Shown piece by piece: positions 26,330-38,639 of a stretch of 60,000 bases of DNA. Source of the DNA: Strigamia acuminata (taxonomy: Eukaryota > Arthropoda > Chilopoda > Geophilomorpha > Linotaeniidae). Both the position numbers and the translations under genes were made by a program. The DNA lies in the NCBI GenBank assembly GCA_949358305.1, contig OX442318.1, positions 4,948,501 to 5,008,500 of the forward strand, in the 5' to 3' direction. Each line of letters opens with the position of its first letter. The stretch's first letter is position 1. The notes beneath the pieces are model-generated. The model ran no database searches. It saw only the letters and a list, made by a program, of their open reading frames with translations, and was not told the origin of the DNA.

Positions 26330-29300
26330 GGTTGCACCAAATATTCGGTTTACATTCGGTTATTCGGCATATTCGGCCGGATACATAATAATGATAAAAT
26401 TAAACAAATTTGCATTTTTCAATGCAAGTTTTTGTCTTCTTAGAGTGAATACTAATAATTTTCACCTTATAAATTGCATTTTATCAGATAACTTTACATT
26501 TTTGGGTAAAAATTGCATTTCTACTGAAAAACTTACAATTTTTTTCGTGAAAACTTCATTTTTGACTTGAAACATGGCGATTGCTTTTTTGGTGGTAAAA
26601 ATTGGTAGATATCAAATCCAAGTTTTAAGTAACACTATGGTTTTACGAAACTTGGTTTGGGGGTTTCTAACATGGTTTCCTGACTATTTCCAAACTTTCA
26701 GACACCTAGCTCTTGCGATTTTTGAGCTACACCAATTTTCAAACAACAACCTTTTCTCGAAAAGGCCAATTCACACAAGCAAGAACAAAGCGAGCAACTT
26801 CATTCACTTCAGTCATTGGTTTCTTCAAATTTCTGTTTCTTCTGCTTATGCTGGAAGTTTATGGAGAAGAGACTGGGGTGGTTCAAGCAACATAAATATC
26901 TCAGCCACTTACAGAGGCAGTTCAGTGTGTTAATTTATTTTTTTGCTCCGCTGTGATTAGATCATTTCCAGTGTCATTTATACCATGTAGTCAAATAAAA
27001 AGAGACATAATTTACAAGGGGAACAGCATGCATTGAATTTCACAGATTTGACCTCAAGTTTGTATAAAAATGCAATAAACATGTGGATTTAACTGGAAAA
27101 CCAGACATTCACAACCCGATGGATGAAGACCTAAGATCGAAGAATTTAGGTTACGAAGTACAATTTTTTATTCATCTATAGTTCCAGGATAAATGGCTTT
27201 TATTGAGTGCTGATACCTAATTGTCCATGTCTCTAACTGAACTTTCCCTTGTGACAAGAAATTAAAAAGTAATTTTGCTCTAGGGTATACAAAATAAAGT
27301 GACTGGTAATTTTCATGAATGAAATACCATCTTTTTTCTGAAGCCAAGTATAGCTCCCTTTGGCAATGAATTAACATAAGTAGAAACCAAAAAAAATCCT
27401 TCCAACTGTTGGTTTTACCGAAGTTTTGACTTTTTATTTTAATTATTATGTTGTGTGGGATTTTTTAATCAAAACCAAATTTTGTGCGGACTACGATATC
27501 GGTTAAAAGGATTTTTTTCCAATAGGCTTTTCCCGTTTTTGACGTTATTACTTTTAGACTTCTAAACCTTATGTTTAGAAAGTCTAATAAAACGGTTCTG
27601 TCCGTCCGTCCGTCCGTCTGTCCGCATCAACTCCTCCAACCTTTGGGAACCACTGTACTATATGAAAAACCTTTTGCTTTTTTCATAATTAATCAAAAGC
27701 AAGAAAATTCATTTTTGCTTCAATTTTAAAAAGAAATTATTAATATTGATTTATTTATTATTAAAAGTTTGCTCCGTAAGTTTCAATACAAACAAAACCA
27801 TACAATTTAATTAAAAATCCAGAATAAAATATTCAAAATCTATTATTCATTTCTATTTAATTTTGTTTTCTCTACTAGTTCACTTTCAGTATTCATCTTT
27901 TTCCCAAAAGATTTCACTTACTGTTGACACAATAAAAGAAAATTAAAAAAAATCACCAACTTGAGGTAAACAAGAGCTTACATAACAATTCATTTTTTCT
28001 TACAAATATCTATATATATATTTTAAAAAAAAATTTAAATCACCTTGGATTTTTCCACAGAATTTTATTTTTAATTGTAATCCTTTCAACCCAAAAAAAA
28101 TTATTTTGAAAACCTACAACTTCATGGTCAAACCTTAAAACATATGGGAACTGAATAGGCCTAGTCTTTCGTATGGGATACCTGTGCACTAACACCTAAG
28201 GCAAATACTCAGAGCTGATGATTAAAATTAATAAGTATTTTGTCCAAATTAACAGCATTTTATTTCTCCAAATGTGATTTTATCATGAAAAAAAATTAGG
28301 AAGACAAAAAGATAAAAAAAAAGAAAAAAAAAACTTGTTGATTTAGTACATTTTTTCACACCATTCTCCCCCCTTTGTGAACAGCCAGGTAGATACTTCA
28401 TTCATGAATTTACAGTGAGAAAACATCTTTGTTGCGTGTAATGTTATTTGATAAATGCTCTGATTGCCAACAAAAAAATAAAATTTTGTTGCAAGAATGC
28501 ACTTTTATTCTTTTTCCTCATTTTATAGCTGCTAGAATATTCAAAAAAATATATAAATTAAATATTGACCATTAGAACCTGGACTCCCATTCCCATACTA
28601 ATGCAATGATACCAGGTCAACTTGATGTGGTAATTTTTTTTAAATAATTTTTATTATGATTATGCTCCGTTCGAAGCATAATATGGATAAGCAAATAACG
28701 CGAGTTTTTCGCACCTACCAAATATATTATACACCGAGTGCATTCAAAGTCAAATGAATTATTTGACTTATCATAATCTGAATTATCAACAATTCATGCA
28801 AGTCATTGGCTGAGCCACAGGAAATGATGTAATTTACATCACTGAAATGATAATTTAATTCCAATAAGTACCGCGTATCCATTTCTGCTTGCATTCAAGA
28901 AGAAATTATCATCGCAAAGTGCAGAAAAGTTAAGAATATCGTGCATACTACGAATACCAGTATAACGAACCACGATATAAATTTTTTTTATTATAACAAA
29001 TACTTAAAAATGGCTTGGTTGGTTGGTTGACCATAGAACACCATGTTAAAAAAATTTGATGTAACAAACTTTTATTATAACAAACCGATTTTTCGAGTCT
29101 CTTGCGATTCATTATAACGAGGCCGCTGTATACTAATTTTTCTTCCATTTTATATTGACCACCACAACTTGGTCTCCCATTCCCACACAAATGCAAATGA
29201 ACCAGAGGTCAACTTTGTTATTGAACAATTCCTTAGATTTCTATACAAACTAATCCCCAAATTAATAACCATTAAACAAAGCAAATTACATTGTTTCACA

Positions 29301-30809
29301 AGCAATCTTCCTACAAGACCAAGGAAGGAGTGTTTTGTGGGTTAGAAATATTTTTTCTCACATTGGGCTTAAGTCTCTATTAATGAATTGAAAATATGAG
29401 AAGAGAACAAGCAGAATTTCCCATACTCAACACCAAAGACAAACACAAAAACCATGTTAATCTGTTTGAACTAAACAAAGCACCCTTGATGCCCTTTAAT
29501 TATCATATAAGCATTTAATTTCCAATTTCCTAACACTACAAAACCCTTTTACCTAAATGAAGCAACAAACTTCCCAAAAAGCTGCTTGATGCTGCACTTG
29601 ACTGATGCAATTTTTAGTTCAAAAATGAGGCAACAGATTCTGTCGAAATAACTTACCGCACATCAAGCCAAAAAATTTGATATACTTCATTTTTTATCCC
29701 GTTCCTAAATTAAAATTTCCTTATGCGTAGTCGCTATCGCTTACCGTATAAACTAACAGCGAATTTGACCAGACCGTCTTTCGGCTTTTGCTAGGACCCA
29801 GGCCCAAATATGGGGCCTGTATGAATAAAATCCGTAAATGCACAAAGCACAGATTTTTGCCTTTTATTATTTACATTGCATAGCTAGGCCTAACCCTATC
29901 TACATACGAATGAGTTCTATTTCGAGAACATGTTCGCAAACCTGCACAATTCCTTGTGGTGCAAATACACCGCACAAGTTTAATTGTTCATAAGTCCAGC
30001 AAAGGTGGAAAAATTGTTAATCCTAATTAAAGTAAACATTTTAATCTTACTTTGAAAAGTACAACAGCTGGCATACAGTGCTAGACATGCAAACAAACTT
30101 ATGCGCTGCTGCGAAATTTGAAGTTCATATCTCTGAAAGTTCATAACTTCGAACGTTCGTGTGTGACCTTACATCTGGGTCTTTATTCACAGCAACAATA
30201 TAGACAGTGTTCATGGTCACAAACATTTGTAACCATTCATTACATGCATTTTCATTTCATAATCAAATATAAACTAACAAGAGGACTAACTGTATTATAA
30301 ATTATCCATTTCCAGTTTTATTTTTCTAAACCACAATTCCAACTTCGGCTATTTTTCTCACTTTTCCACTTACACGATCAAGAAATGACATAATTTTATT
30401 AAAAAATTGGTCATTAAAAATAATTTCTCCTTTTGTCTGAATTTTAATTTTCAAGCCAAAATTAAGTGTTTATTAAATGTCTTCCAAGAATGATTCAACC
30501 GAAAAAGAAAAGTTTAATTTTACTTTCCACACTTCTGGCACCATATCATTTTCCAATTTACACTTCAAACAATCCTAACAAATATTCAGTTCACACTCCC
30601 CAAACCCATAATTACTAGATCCACTACATTCCCAAGAAATTCAACACTTATTATTTCACCCTTTTTAGCGCTGACCCAGTTTTTGCAATAAATACAACTA
30701 TCAACCCTGTTTCTCCACAATAACACACTTTCCACCTATTCATCAGAAACTGAAATTTATTGTGTGGAAAAATTAAACAAACTCAATTCTGGATCAACAT
30801 GATCTAACC
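26330..30809. other. Gene-free, transposon-rich stretch
   Basis: No coding exon seen. It holds hAT-like ends near 26330 (GGGTTGCACCAAATATTCGG) and 27640 (CCTTTGGGAACCACTG), a hairpin/GTCCGTCC repeat at 27553-27625 shared with 14452-14520, and a pogo-like MITE at 28946-29132. A TGCTAGAC-type end at about 30075-30160 is shared, inverted, with 24700-24770. The rest is AT-rich unique DNA. Confidence 0.5.
28946..29132. mobile_element. Pogo-like MITE (CGTTATAACGA family)
   Basis: Contains ACTTAAAAATGGCTTGGTTG, CCATAGAACACCATGTTAAA and the end CATTATAACGAGGCCGCTGT. Same internal order as 33118-33301. Termini decayed. Confidence 0.65.
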
Positions 30810-31063
30810 CAGCGGTCGGCAACTGGCGGCCCGCAGGCCGGATCCGGACCGCGGAAGGTCAAAACTTGGACCGCCAAATATTTTTTATTATATATTTTTT
30901 TGGTATTTTTGTTGTTTTTGGTGTTTTTTTAATTTTTTTTTTTTTTTTGGTGTTTTTGGTGTTTTTTGTGTTCTTTTTGTTTTATTTTGTTGTCTTTTTC
31001 TGGACCTCGAAAAAAATTTTCACTAGTATCCGGACCCCACTCAAAATTACTTGCCGACCCCTG
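30810..31063. mobile_element. hAT-like MITE (CAGCGGTCGGCAA ends)
   Basis: Starts CAGCGGTCGGCAACTGG and ends TTGCCGACCCCTG. Flanked by a perfect 8-bp duplication, ATCTAACC (30802-30809 and 31064-31071). The interior is low-complexity T/G. Related to 21475-21721. Confidence 0.9.
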
Positions 31064-31071
31064 ATCTAACC

Positions 31072-33117
31072 ACTTGTTATCGTCATTGGTAAACGCCGGA
31101 TATTTATGCAAAATAAAATTCATTTTATGCGCATACGATGTGCACCAAAAATTCCATTTTATGCCGGTATTGCCGATGGTTTTTAACGTACAAAAAGTCC
31201 ATATCTCGAAATCCGTCGCTCGGATTGTGATAAAACTGAATTTTTTGGGTTTATAACATAGTTTCTTCGCCCCATCAACATCATAGGCAAATTTGAGTCT
31301 TCGCTCGGTATCTTGATGCCAAAAAATGGAATTTAGTTTTTTGAATTTGGCATTAAGATACCGTGCACAAACTGTAGTTAAATTGTCCCAAACTCCCACT
31401 GGAACCACATTGCATAATTCAAGTTTTTCTTCAATGATATTTCTGTTGCACCGCATGATGTGAATAAAATCAGTGCTTTGACATTTATGTTTTTCCGGTT
31501 TCTGAGTTAATGGTCAGGTTTCAACATAAAAACTCCACATTAACAGAAAGAACATGAACAAGTACAAACATCAGCTTGTATCAGACTCTGGAGCTGTATG
31601 GACAATTCAATTTCAACATCAAGTAATTTAAAAAAAAAAATTATTTTTTGCTCTTTAGAAAACAAGTCCAGGCTTATTTTCCCACACCGGTTCCTAACTG
31701 CATCCTACAGAACAAATAGCATGGTAATGGAAGATCCAAACACTAGTTCTGCTTGAAAAAAATGTTCTACATCAATTGTGTGGTAATGGTGATCATTTAT
31801 TTTTCCATGGTCCATCTGTGACTCCACATGAAAAAGTTTGCCCACCCATTGCATAGCCAATATTATGTAAATTAAATAAAGATAAATTACCACAACAGGG
31901 AGCGTGATGAATTTGCCCTTTTTATAACTGCGAAAGTAAAGCCGCAAGAATAAATATTTTTTTTACCAACGTTTATTGTCAGGTAAAAATAACCTTTAAC
32001 CTAACCTGTCCTAACTAGCGATGCACCGAACATTTACTATTCGGTGATTTAAATATTCGACAAATATATTTCGTTATACGGTCAACTAACCAACCAAGCC
32101 ATTTTTAAAGGCTTTTATTTAACTTGACTTGAATGTTTGTGTGTGTTTTTCAACTTCCGGTTTATGTTATTTGGAAAAAATGAATTAAAAAAGTAATCAT
32201 AAGATTGGAAAGTAGATTTTTCTACTGTATATTATTGGGTAACCGGTAGCCAATGATAAATAATTCTATAAACGGAGTGGACACATTCACATTCACCAAA
32301 AACCACAGAAACAGAGACTTTGAATGCACCTAATATTTCTCCGACATCGGATAAAAATCTTCAATAACTATACTGACTTACGAGCAACCAAAAACCCACA
32401 CCTTTGTATTATCCTTTCAAGGAAGAACCACACACATAATTGACCATAAATCATTAAACTTGTTTGCCCATCATTCCTATGGAAACACATCATCAAAAAA
32501 GCATGTTGATGATGATAACCATATAAAAACTTAATCACAAATGTGATGCAATAATTCAAACTGCCAAAATTTGGACCTTTTTTTTTCTTTTTTCTTCAGA
32601 GTGAACCAGAAGAAATCAAAACCTGATAAAAGTGGAAATTTTTTTCCCCCTCTCTGTTGTTTTTGCCCAACTAAAATTATTCCTTCTCATTTTCCCATGG
32701 ACAGCAACTGTCCTTTTACCACTTCCTGAATCAAAGACACTCGGCAGAAGGAAAAGAAATGGTGGTAAGAGGGTGAGGGTGGTGCACAAAGAAAAGAAAA
32801 AAATAATTAGGCTTAAGCAGTGCATCCACACTTGGAGTGAGCAGCAATTTTGATACCTTTTAAGTTAGCTGCAAGTTGTTCTTTTCCCACCTTGTTCTAT
32901 GGTGCAAAACCATTCGCACGGGGCCCTACCATCTTACCTGTTCCCACACATAAGACTCATTCAATCCTATTATGAGAATGGCAACGGGTTCAAAGTGTCA
33001 ATTTTACTCTTTTAACTCGCTAAACAAAAATCATCTTTTATATCTTGAAGAATTCTCTGCAAATTTAGATGAAAAATGGAGATAATTCTAGCGGCAACCA
33101 AAAAATACCAACAAGTA
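31072..33117. other. Gene-free stretch
   Basis: No coding exon seen. A compact hairpin at 31307-31363 (GGTATCTTGATGCC ... inverted) belongs to the 24235-24550 family. A MITE end (GCGATGCACCGAA) is near 32022. CSL consensus matches are at 31678-31686 and 32940-32948, both on the minus strand. Confidence 0.45.
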
Positions 33118-33301
33118 CGGTCGAACCTCGTTATAACAAACCACGATTTAATGAATTTATCGTTATAACGAATACTTAAAAATGGCTGGTTTGGTCGGCT
33201 GGCCATAGAACATCATGTTAAAAAATTTTGATGTAACAAACTTTCTTTTTAACGAATGATTTTTCAGTTCCGTTGCGATTCGTTATAACGAGGCTCGACT
33301 G
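33118..33301. mobile_element. Pogo/Tigger-like MITE with TA target
   Basis: Ends CGGTCGAACCTCGTTATAAC and CGTTATAACGAGGCTCGACTG, flanked by TA on both sides. It has the internal AAAATGGCTGGTTTGG and AGAACATCATGTTAAAA motifs of the family. 184 bp, non-coding. Confidence 0.85.
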
Positions 33302-33363
33302 TATATTGCTTTTCACTTAACACATTACAAAATATACAGCATTTCCCGGAATTAAGTATATTA

Positions 33364-34048
33364 CAGTCGAAACTCTTTACAACGAATCGCCAGGGACACA
33401 AAAAATCGATTCGTTATAACAAGAATTCGTTATATCAAAATTTTTTAAGGGTACCCGTTCCAACGGCGAATCACCTAATGGCGAATTTTGAAAATTCGCC
33501 ATTGGAAAGGTATTTTGACGTTCCAATGGCGAATCTGGTCAAATTCGCCATTGGAAACGTGTGTATTGAAATTCGCCATTGGAAACGTTATTTGCGTTTC
33601 CAATGGCGAATCTGTGGGCGTCAACTACCGCGACTCCCAATTCCTAAGAAGGGCTAACAAGGGGGGGCCCAGCCCCCCCTTGACCCCCCCGCAAACCTAA
33701 CCTTACTGGTTTTTTGATCCAAAACCATTTTTTTGCTTCGGCTAGTCGCGGCAGATTCATGTCGCGCTCCTGTGGCTAATTTCTACCAATTCGCCATTAG
33801 AAAGGTCCAAATACGTTCCCAATGGCGAATTGGGAGAAATTTGCCATTGGGACTGCTTTTGGACGGAATAAGGTCGAAATTCGCCATTCGTCCGAATGGC
33901 CGAATTCGCCCTTAGACGATTCGCTGTTGGAACGGCACCCCTTTTTTAACATGGCGTTCTACGGCCAGCCAACCAAACCGGCCATTTTTAGGTATTTGTT
34001 ATATCAATAATTCGTTATATCGCGATTCGTTATAAAGAGTTTCGACTG
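33364..34048. mobile_element. Pogo-like MITE interrupted by a nested hAT-like MITE
   Basis: Outer ends CAGTCGAAACTCTTTACAAC and its inverse (TATAAAGAGTTTCGACTG) are flanked by TA. The family internal motif is split at TTTTTTAA by an inner element, 33449-33941, with ends GGGTACCCGTTCCAACGGCG and GTTGGAACGGCACCCC. TTTTTTAA is duplicated on both sides of the inner element (8 bp). The inner element has many ATTCGCCATTGGAA inverted repeats and a C/G hairpin (GGGGGCCCAGCCCCCC). Confidence 0.85.
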
Positions 34049-34254
34049 TATCTAGAAAATTCGTGGCCTTTCCGTCCCGCCTCCCAAATTTCTAAACTCC
34101 GAGCTTCTCCAACTTGAGCTACCCAGGATTCCAACAGGATCACGAACTTGTATTTATATATTTACCGTAATAATCTCCTCCCCATTTTCCATTTTCCAAC
34201 ATGGTAGATATAATAATTGCTTGAATGATTTTCTGATAAACCAATGTACAGAAA

Positions 34255-34530
34255 ATACCGTATTTTATCGATTAAGAGCCGCGGCTCTTATTCAAAACTG
34301 CCATTTTTGTCAGCAATTACAATTTCGGTTTTTCGTTTCTTACATTTCTTTAATGTAACAACGAAGTCTGAACGTCACGAACGAAGCCTATGTTCATCGC
34401 TTACGAGGTTAAATACGGAAACAATACTGTACTTTTGCAAAAATGCGACATTTTTGGTGTCTCCAGCCGCGGCTACTATTCAAGGACGGCTACAATTCGA
34501 GGATGACTCTTAATCGGTAAAATACGGTAT
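34255..34530. mobile_element. Uninterrupted ATACCGTATTTTATC MITE
   Basis: ATACCGTATTTTATCGATTA at one end and TAATCGGTAAAATACGGTAT at the other, with AGAGCCGCGGCTCT inside. 276 bp, non-coding. Intact form of the element interrupted at 22506-23068. Confidence 0.85.
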
Positions 34531-35700
34531 GTAAAAATGTCTAAAATATTTGCAGTAATATTTTGAATAAAAGTGCATAAGTTGATAGTTTTGTGTCTAT
34601 TTTTACATTTATTCTTCTTAAATTCATAATTTAAGCAAAAAAATATTTTTTCTAAATTAAATTTTTTAAATTTGCTTCTCACAGCAAACCTAATATATTT
34701 TTTTCCATTTAATTTCAACAGCTCATCAATTTCTCCTCTCGATTTTAATTTATTCAAATAAATTATCCCCTCAATTCATCCCCTCACTCACCACCCCATT
34801 TCCAAACCTTATTAACACCATTCCCCTTTATTTAACTTCAAACCCACAAACCAAAACTTAATAACTCAATTTCCCAACAACTAAAATAGTAAAAAAAAAA
34901 ATAAAAAAAAAAAAAATAAAAAATAAAAAAAAAAAAAAAGACAATTTCCTTCAATTAATCCTTTTACTAACACCAATCTAGGTCAAATTTCTCATTTTCT
35001 AAATCACAATCAGCAATTAACACAAACAAATCAAAATAAACCCATTTTTCTCATTATTAAAACGCAAAATAAAAAAATAACCAACAAATTAATCCCATTT
35101 ACTTGATACCCAAAAACTCTCCTTGTTTATCTATTAGGTCACAACACCCCTCGCCTCTAATGCAATGGAAGTGTCCACTTGCAAGTACAGAAGGCCATTT
35201 TCCCACGGGTGGATGGTGGGGTGGTGCAATGCCAGAGATGTTCCCAACATCACGATCCAACCAACAACAAACTTAAAACAAAACCATGCAAAATATTATC
35301 CGTTCTCAACATAAAAAAAAAAACCAAAAAAACCAAAAAAAAACCCAAAAAACCAAAATAAAGTCCAAAAAAAAAACCAAAAAACCCAAAAAAAACAAAA
35401 AACATTTTAAAAAATTTAAAATTTTCACGAAATACCAATTTTAGGCCAATTTTAGACCCATTTTAGGCCAAATTCTATTTTGTTTACCTCGAATTGTATG
35501 CTGGGAATTAACGAGCGAAAATGAAAGCCCGCGAGAATAAATGGGAAAAAGCGACCAATCAGACGATAGGAAACCAAACTCAAAACGATTGTTAAAACAA
35601 ATGATTGTTTAGACACAAAAAACAACGTGTAAACAAACGATTGTTGAAACAATAACGACGAGACTGTACCTGAGGTAGGAAGACTTCATTCATTCTGTTG
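34531..35700. other. AT-rich gene-free stretch with A/C-rich tracts
   Basis: No coding exon seen. Poly-A low complexity at 34886-34940; AAACCCAAAA-type strand-asymmetric tract at 35310-35405; one CSL consensus (minus strand) at 35199-35207. Confidence 0.45.
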
Positions 35701-36130
35701 GCGAGTCGTCCGCCGTTACTCGCCCTTGGTCCGAGCTGGGAGGCGAAATTTTCGAAAATTCAATAAAAATCGTGTCCGGACGTTCAACAAGTTTAAGTTG
35801 GTAGGCCTAGGAATGTCGTGGAGTTTGATTGGCGCGATTAGTGTCGAGTGAATGTGGCGTAGGAGGCGCGGAAACGGTTCGTCGATGGGCGATGCGAGTC
35901 GAGTCGCCGGTGGTTGGTGTGCGAGCAGTGGCGCGGAACTGTGCTCGCTGGCAACTGACACCCGTGGGAAAATCGGCCCACGGCCGACATCGTGGGAACA
36001 ATGGGCCTTGTGCCGTGAGCTGCGAGCGTCGTTGTTTGGGGTTTTAGTGTCGGGTTTGGTCGTCAGATGGCGGTATTGAGCAGGGAGGGATTGCTTAGTG
36101 CGGTGTTTTGACGCCAGGTGGCAGATTTGG
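35700..36130. promoter_or_regulatory. GC/CpG-rich island with two CSL sites
   Basis: A compositional island in AT-rich DNA. It contains CGTGGGAAA at 35963-35971 and CGTGGGAAC at 35991-35999, both on the plus strand, 28 bp apart. It may be the promoter of the LRR gene (ATG 36550), a distal 5' exon or promoter of Su(H), or both. Open frames here have no recognisable protein. Confidence 0.4.
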
Positions 36131-36549
36131 GGTTTGTTTTGGATTTGAATTCAAGGTCAGGGGATGGAACTTGTGAAGTTTGGTGCGCTCACGCATTAAT
36201 CATCGACAATGCAAAGTGATATTAAATAAATTATCAAAACAGAATTAAAAGCACACTTTTTAGATAAAAAATAATGATCATTATTATTTATTAAGACTTC
36301 GGTAAATAAATGCACATTTTAAATGCAAAATTGCACATTTTAAACGCAGAAATGCTCATTTTAGATGCAGAAATGCACATTTGACTCTGTTTCTAGACTA
36401 TTTTGACCGTTTTTGGCCTGGGAACTGCGTCTTTCACGTCTAGTGCACGTTCTCGTTATCATATATGTTTGACACACGTTCTGTATACGTTATCCTTATC
36501 CTTCTATATAAACACCTCGTCTCATTTGGATCCAAGTGTAGTACGCAAA

Positions 36550-37899
36550 ATGCCGCTTAGGAAATCAACACGGAGTCTGGAGCAATTGTGTTTGCAAATA
36601 GTTTGCAATAATTTCGATAGTTTACAAACACAACTGGCAAAACAACCTTCGCTATTCATTTCCAACATGTATCAATGTCTCAGTAATACAAGTAGAGTTG
36701 ACTTTAAAATACCAGTACGCGTAGATTCGAACATTTTCATTCATTCTGGTACAAAATCGTTCCATCATATCGATATGTTTCACCAGCCCGTGTATCCTGA
36801 TCTATTAGATAAAGTAGGAGAGATTTGCAGAAACCTTTTGCGTTTAGACCTGAGCTATGCTGATGATTCTTATGTGAAAATTCCACCTGAATACATAGTA
36901 AAACTGCTGCAGCAATTGCCACAACTTGAACATTTTAATTTTTCTAAGAGAGAAGAATGCACGGATGAAGTTCTAGCTGGAATTGGTGAAAACTGTCTAC
37001 AATTACGCCATCTAGACGTACGCGGTAGCAAAAATTATTCTGATCGTGGGCTGTGCTACTTAAGCAATTGCAAGAAACTGGAGTTCTTGTATTTCTACGG
37101 AAATTTAGCCGTCACACCTGAGAGTTGTTTATACATTCTAAACCAACTGCCTCGTTTAATAGACCTTGGATATCTTTTCTGGGACGAATTATTCGATCTG
37201 TTAAAACAACAATTCAATACTGAAAAAACAATGAGTACTTATTCGATCGTAGACACGTCGATACGTAGAAACAATACCGAAGATGTGATGATCATAACCA
37301 GCATTTTCCCCAATTTAACCATCTTAGTGTTGAGTGCAAAGACTAGTCTGGATTTTAATATAGTCATGGCGAGGGCACAACGACTGACCCATCTTAAACT
37401 TTATGATTTTAAACTAGTTAATCTTAGTCTTATTGATTACTATTGCCCAGTGTTACAAAAATTACATTTGCTTTATTGTACCATTCTGAACACCGAAGAT
37501 ATGCATGATTTTGCTAAACCTATTGTGTTTAAAAACCTGCGTGGAATAGATATTTTGGTGGATGATGGTGATATCATTGCTGAATGTCAATTGAAAATGT
37601 TAATTGTACAAAGTCAGAATTTGCAAGATTTAAATCTGAATCGTTGTCAAACATTTACTGACAAATTGCTATCAGAATTAGATGAATTGAATGCATTTAA
37701 AAATCTAAAATATTTAAGATTTGCTATGTGTCACTTAATTGACCAAAACATGGTGAGAAAAATTTTAAAAATGCGAATTCCATTATATACGTTAACTTTC
37801 TGCCATTGTAGTAACATTAACTCGTCAGCTTACAACGAAATTAAGTCTTACGTCAGAAGTGAAAATCTGAATTTACAAGTTGTACTCCAAAACTGGTAG
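36550..37899 (+). CDS. Leucine-rich-repeat protein, possible Elongin-BC substrate receptor
   Basis: Single-exon gene, 449 aa from the ATG at 36550 (MPLRKSTRSLEQ). An in-frame ATG at 36403 would add 49 residues with no recognisable feature. Residues about 9-18 read SLEQLCLQIV, which fits the BC-box consensus (S/T)LxxxCxxxV, followed by hydrophobic sequence as in ZYG11/ZER1-like receptors. The remainder is an irregular LRR solenoid of the AMN1/F-box-like type: LLRLDLSYADD, LEHFNFSKREE, LRHLDVRGSKN, LTHLKLYDF, LQDLNLNRCQ, LKYLRFAMC. No F-box, signal peptide or membrane segment. AATAAA lies about 10 bases after the stop. Likely a cytosolic or nuclear ubiquitin-ligase adaptor, but partner and substrate are unknown. 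Confidence 0.75.
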   Translation: MPLRKSTRSLEQLCLQIVCNNFDSLQTQLAKQPSLFISNMYQCLSNTSRVDFKIPVRVDSNIFIHSGTKSFHHIDMFHQPVYPDLLDKVGEICRNLLRLDLSYADDSYVKIPPEYIVKLLQQLPQLEHFNFSKREECTDEVLAGIGENCLQLRHLDVRGSKNYSDRGLCYLSNCKKLEFLYFYGNLAVTPESCLYILNQLPRLIDLGYLFWDELFDLLKQQFNTEKTMSTYSIVDTSIRRNNTEDVMIITSIFPNLTILVLSAKTSLDFNIVMARAQRLTHLKLYDFKLVNLSLIDYYCPVLQKLHLLYCTILNTEDMHDFAKPIVFKNLRGIDILVDDGDIIAECQLKMLIVQSQNLQDLNLNRCQTFTDKLLSELDELNAFKNLKYLRFAMCHLIDQNMVRKILKMRIPLYTLTFCHCSNINSSAYNEIKSYVRSENLNLQVVLQNW

Positions 37900-38203
37900 A
37901 ATTGATGAAATAAATAAATTTTCTTATAGCATTTAAAATAGTCGTAATGTGGCACTATTTATGTGTATTGATTGATGTGTATTTTCTTGGTGAAACGTGA
38001 TGAAAAACGACTTTATTTGCATGTGGTCAAATTTTAGACACAAACATAATTTTACGGAGTATTTTTTATCAAAAATAATTTTAGACAAAACCATTATTTT
38101 TTTTAAACTAAATTATTTTTACACACTTAACTTTTTAAACTAAACTATTTTTACACACTTAACATTTTTACAAAATTTTTTTTTAAGAAAAGCAGACAGA
38201 TGA

Positions 38204-38630
38204 TTAATTTTTTGGCTTTTCTGGCCGTGCTTCAGATTCAGATTTCTTTGGATTAGCTGAATGGTCTGGCCTGTCGTATGTGGCGTTTTTCAAATCGAGT
38301 TCAGCGTTTAATGTCTAAAGATAAAGAAAATTAAAAAATTAAAAAAGAAAAACACTTTAAAATATTTATCATAAATATTTCTTTTTCGCATCCAGGACAT
38401 TTAAATTTCACTACAGTAGGCGTTAAGTCCATGTTAACTTTCACGTCACTAAACATTGTGTTCCCTACAATTTCTGCCGGGCAACCCAGGCATCTACAAA
38501 ATATAAAAAATGTAAAAAAGAGTTATTTTTATACAGTATAAAATTATAAATAGTTACCACAGACAACTAAATTACAAATAAAATCTTACCACATCGTACG
38601 TCCGTATCCACCAAATATCTGGCCCTCGTA
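38204..38630 (-). pseudogene. Unresolved minus-strand gene remnant with zinc-ribbon-like cysteines
   Basis: Three protein-like pieces on the minus strand. The first, near 38585-38630, reads KYEGQIFGGYGRTMW. The second, about 38385-38494, has CLGC ... CPGC (two Cys pairs 36 residues apart) in one open frame. The third, 38204-38314, is a charged C-terminal exon after a good acceptor, ending RPEKPKN*. Each has a plausible splice site, but the phases I can read create a stop or a shift at both junctions. I therefore call it a probable decayed gene, though a mis-called junction could rescue it. Family not recognised. Confidence 0.3.
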
Positions 38631-38639
38631 TTTGAATAA

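Noticed and set aside
26574-26933. Plus-strand open frame of 119 codons
   Set aside because: No domain, no splice partners and AT-rich codon content; probably chance.
30929-31456. Minus-strand open frame of 175 codons
   Set aside because: Runs through the hAT-like MITE at 30810-31063 and the hairpin at 31307-31363; a chance frame in repeats.
32881-32890. GGTGGGAAA as another CSL site
   Set aside because: The first base is G, not the pyrimidine of the consensus; the same reason excludes 41544 and 55311.
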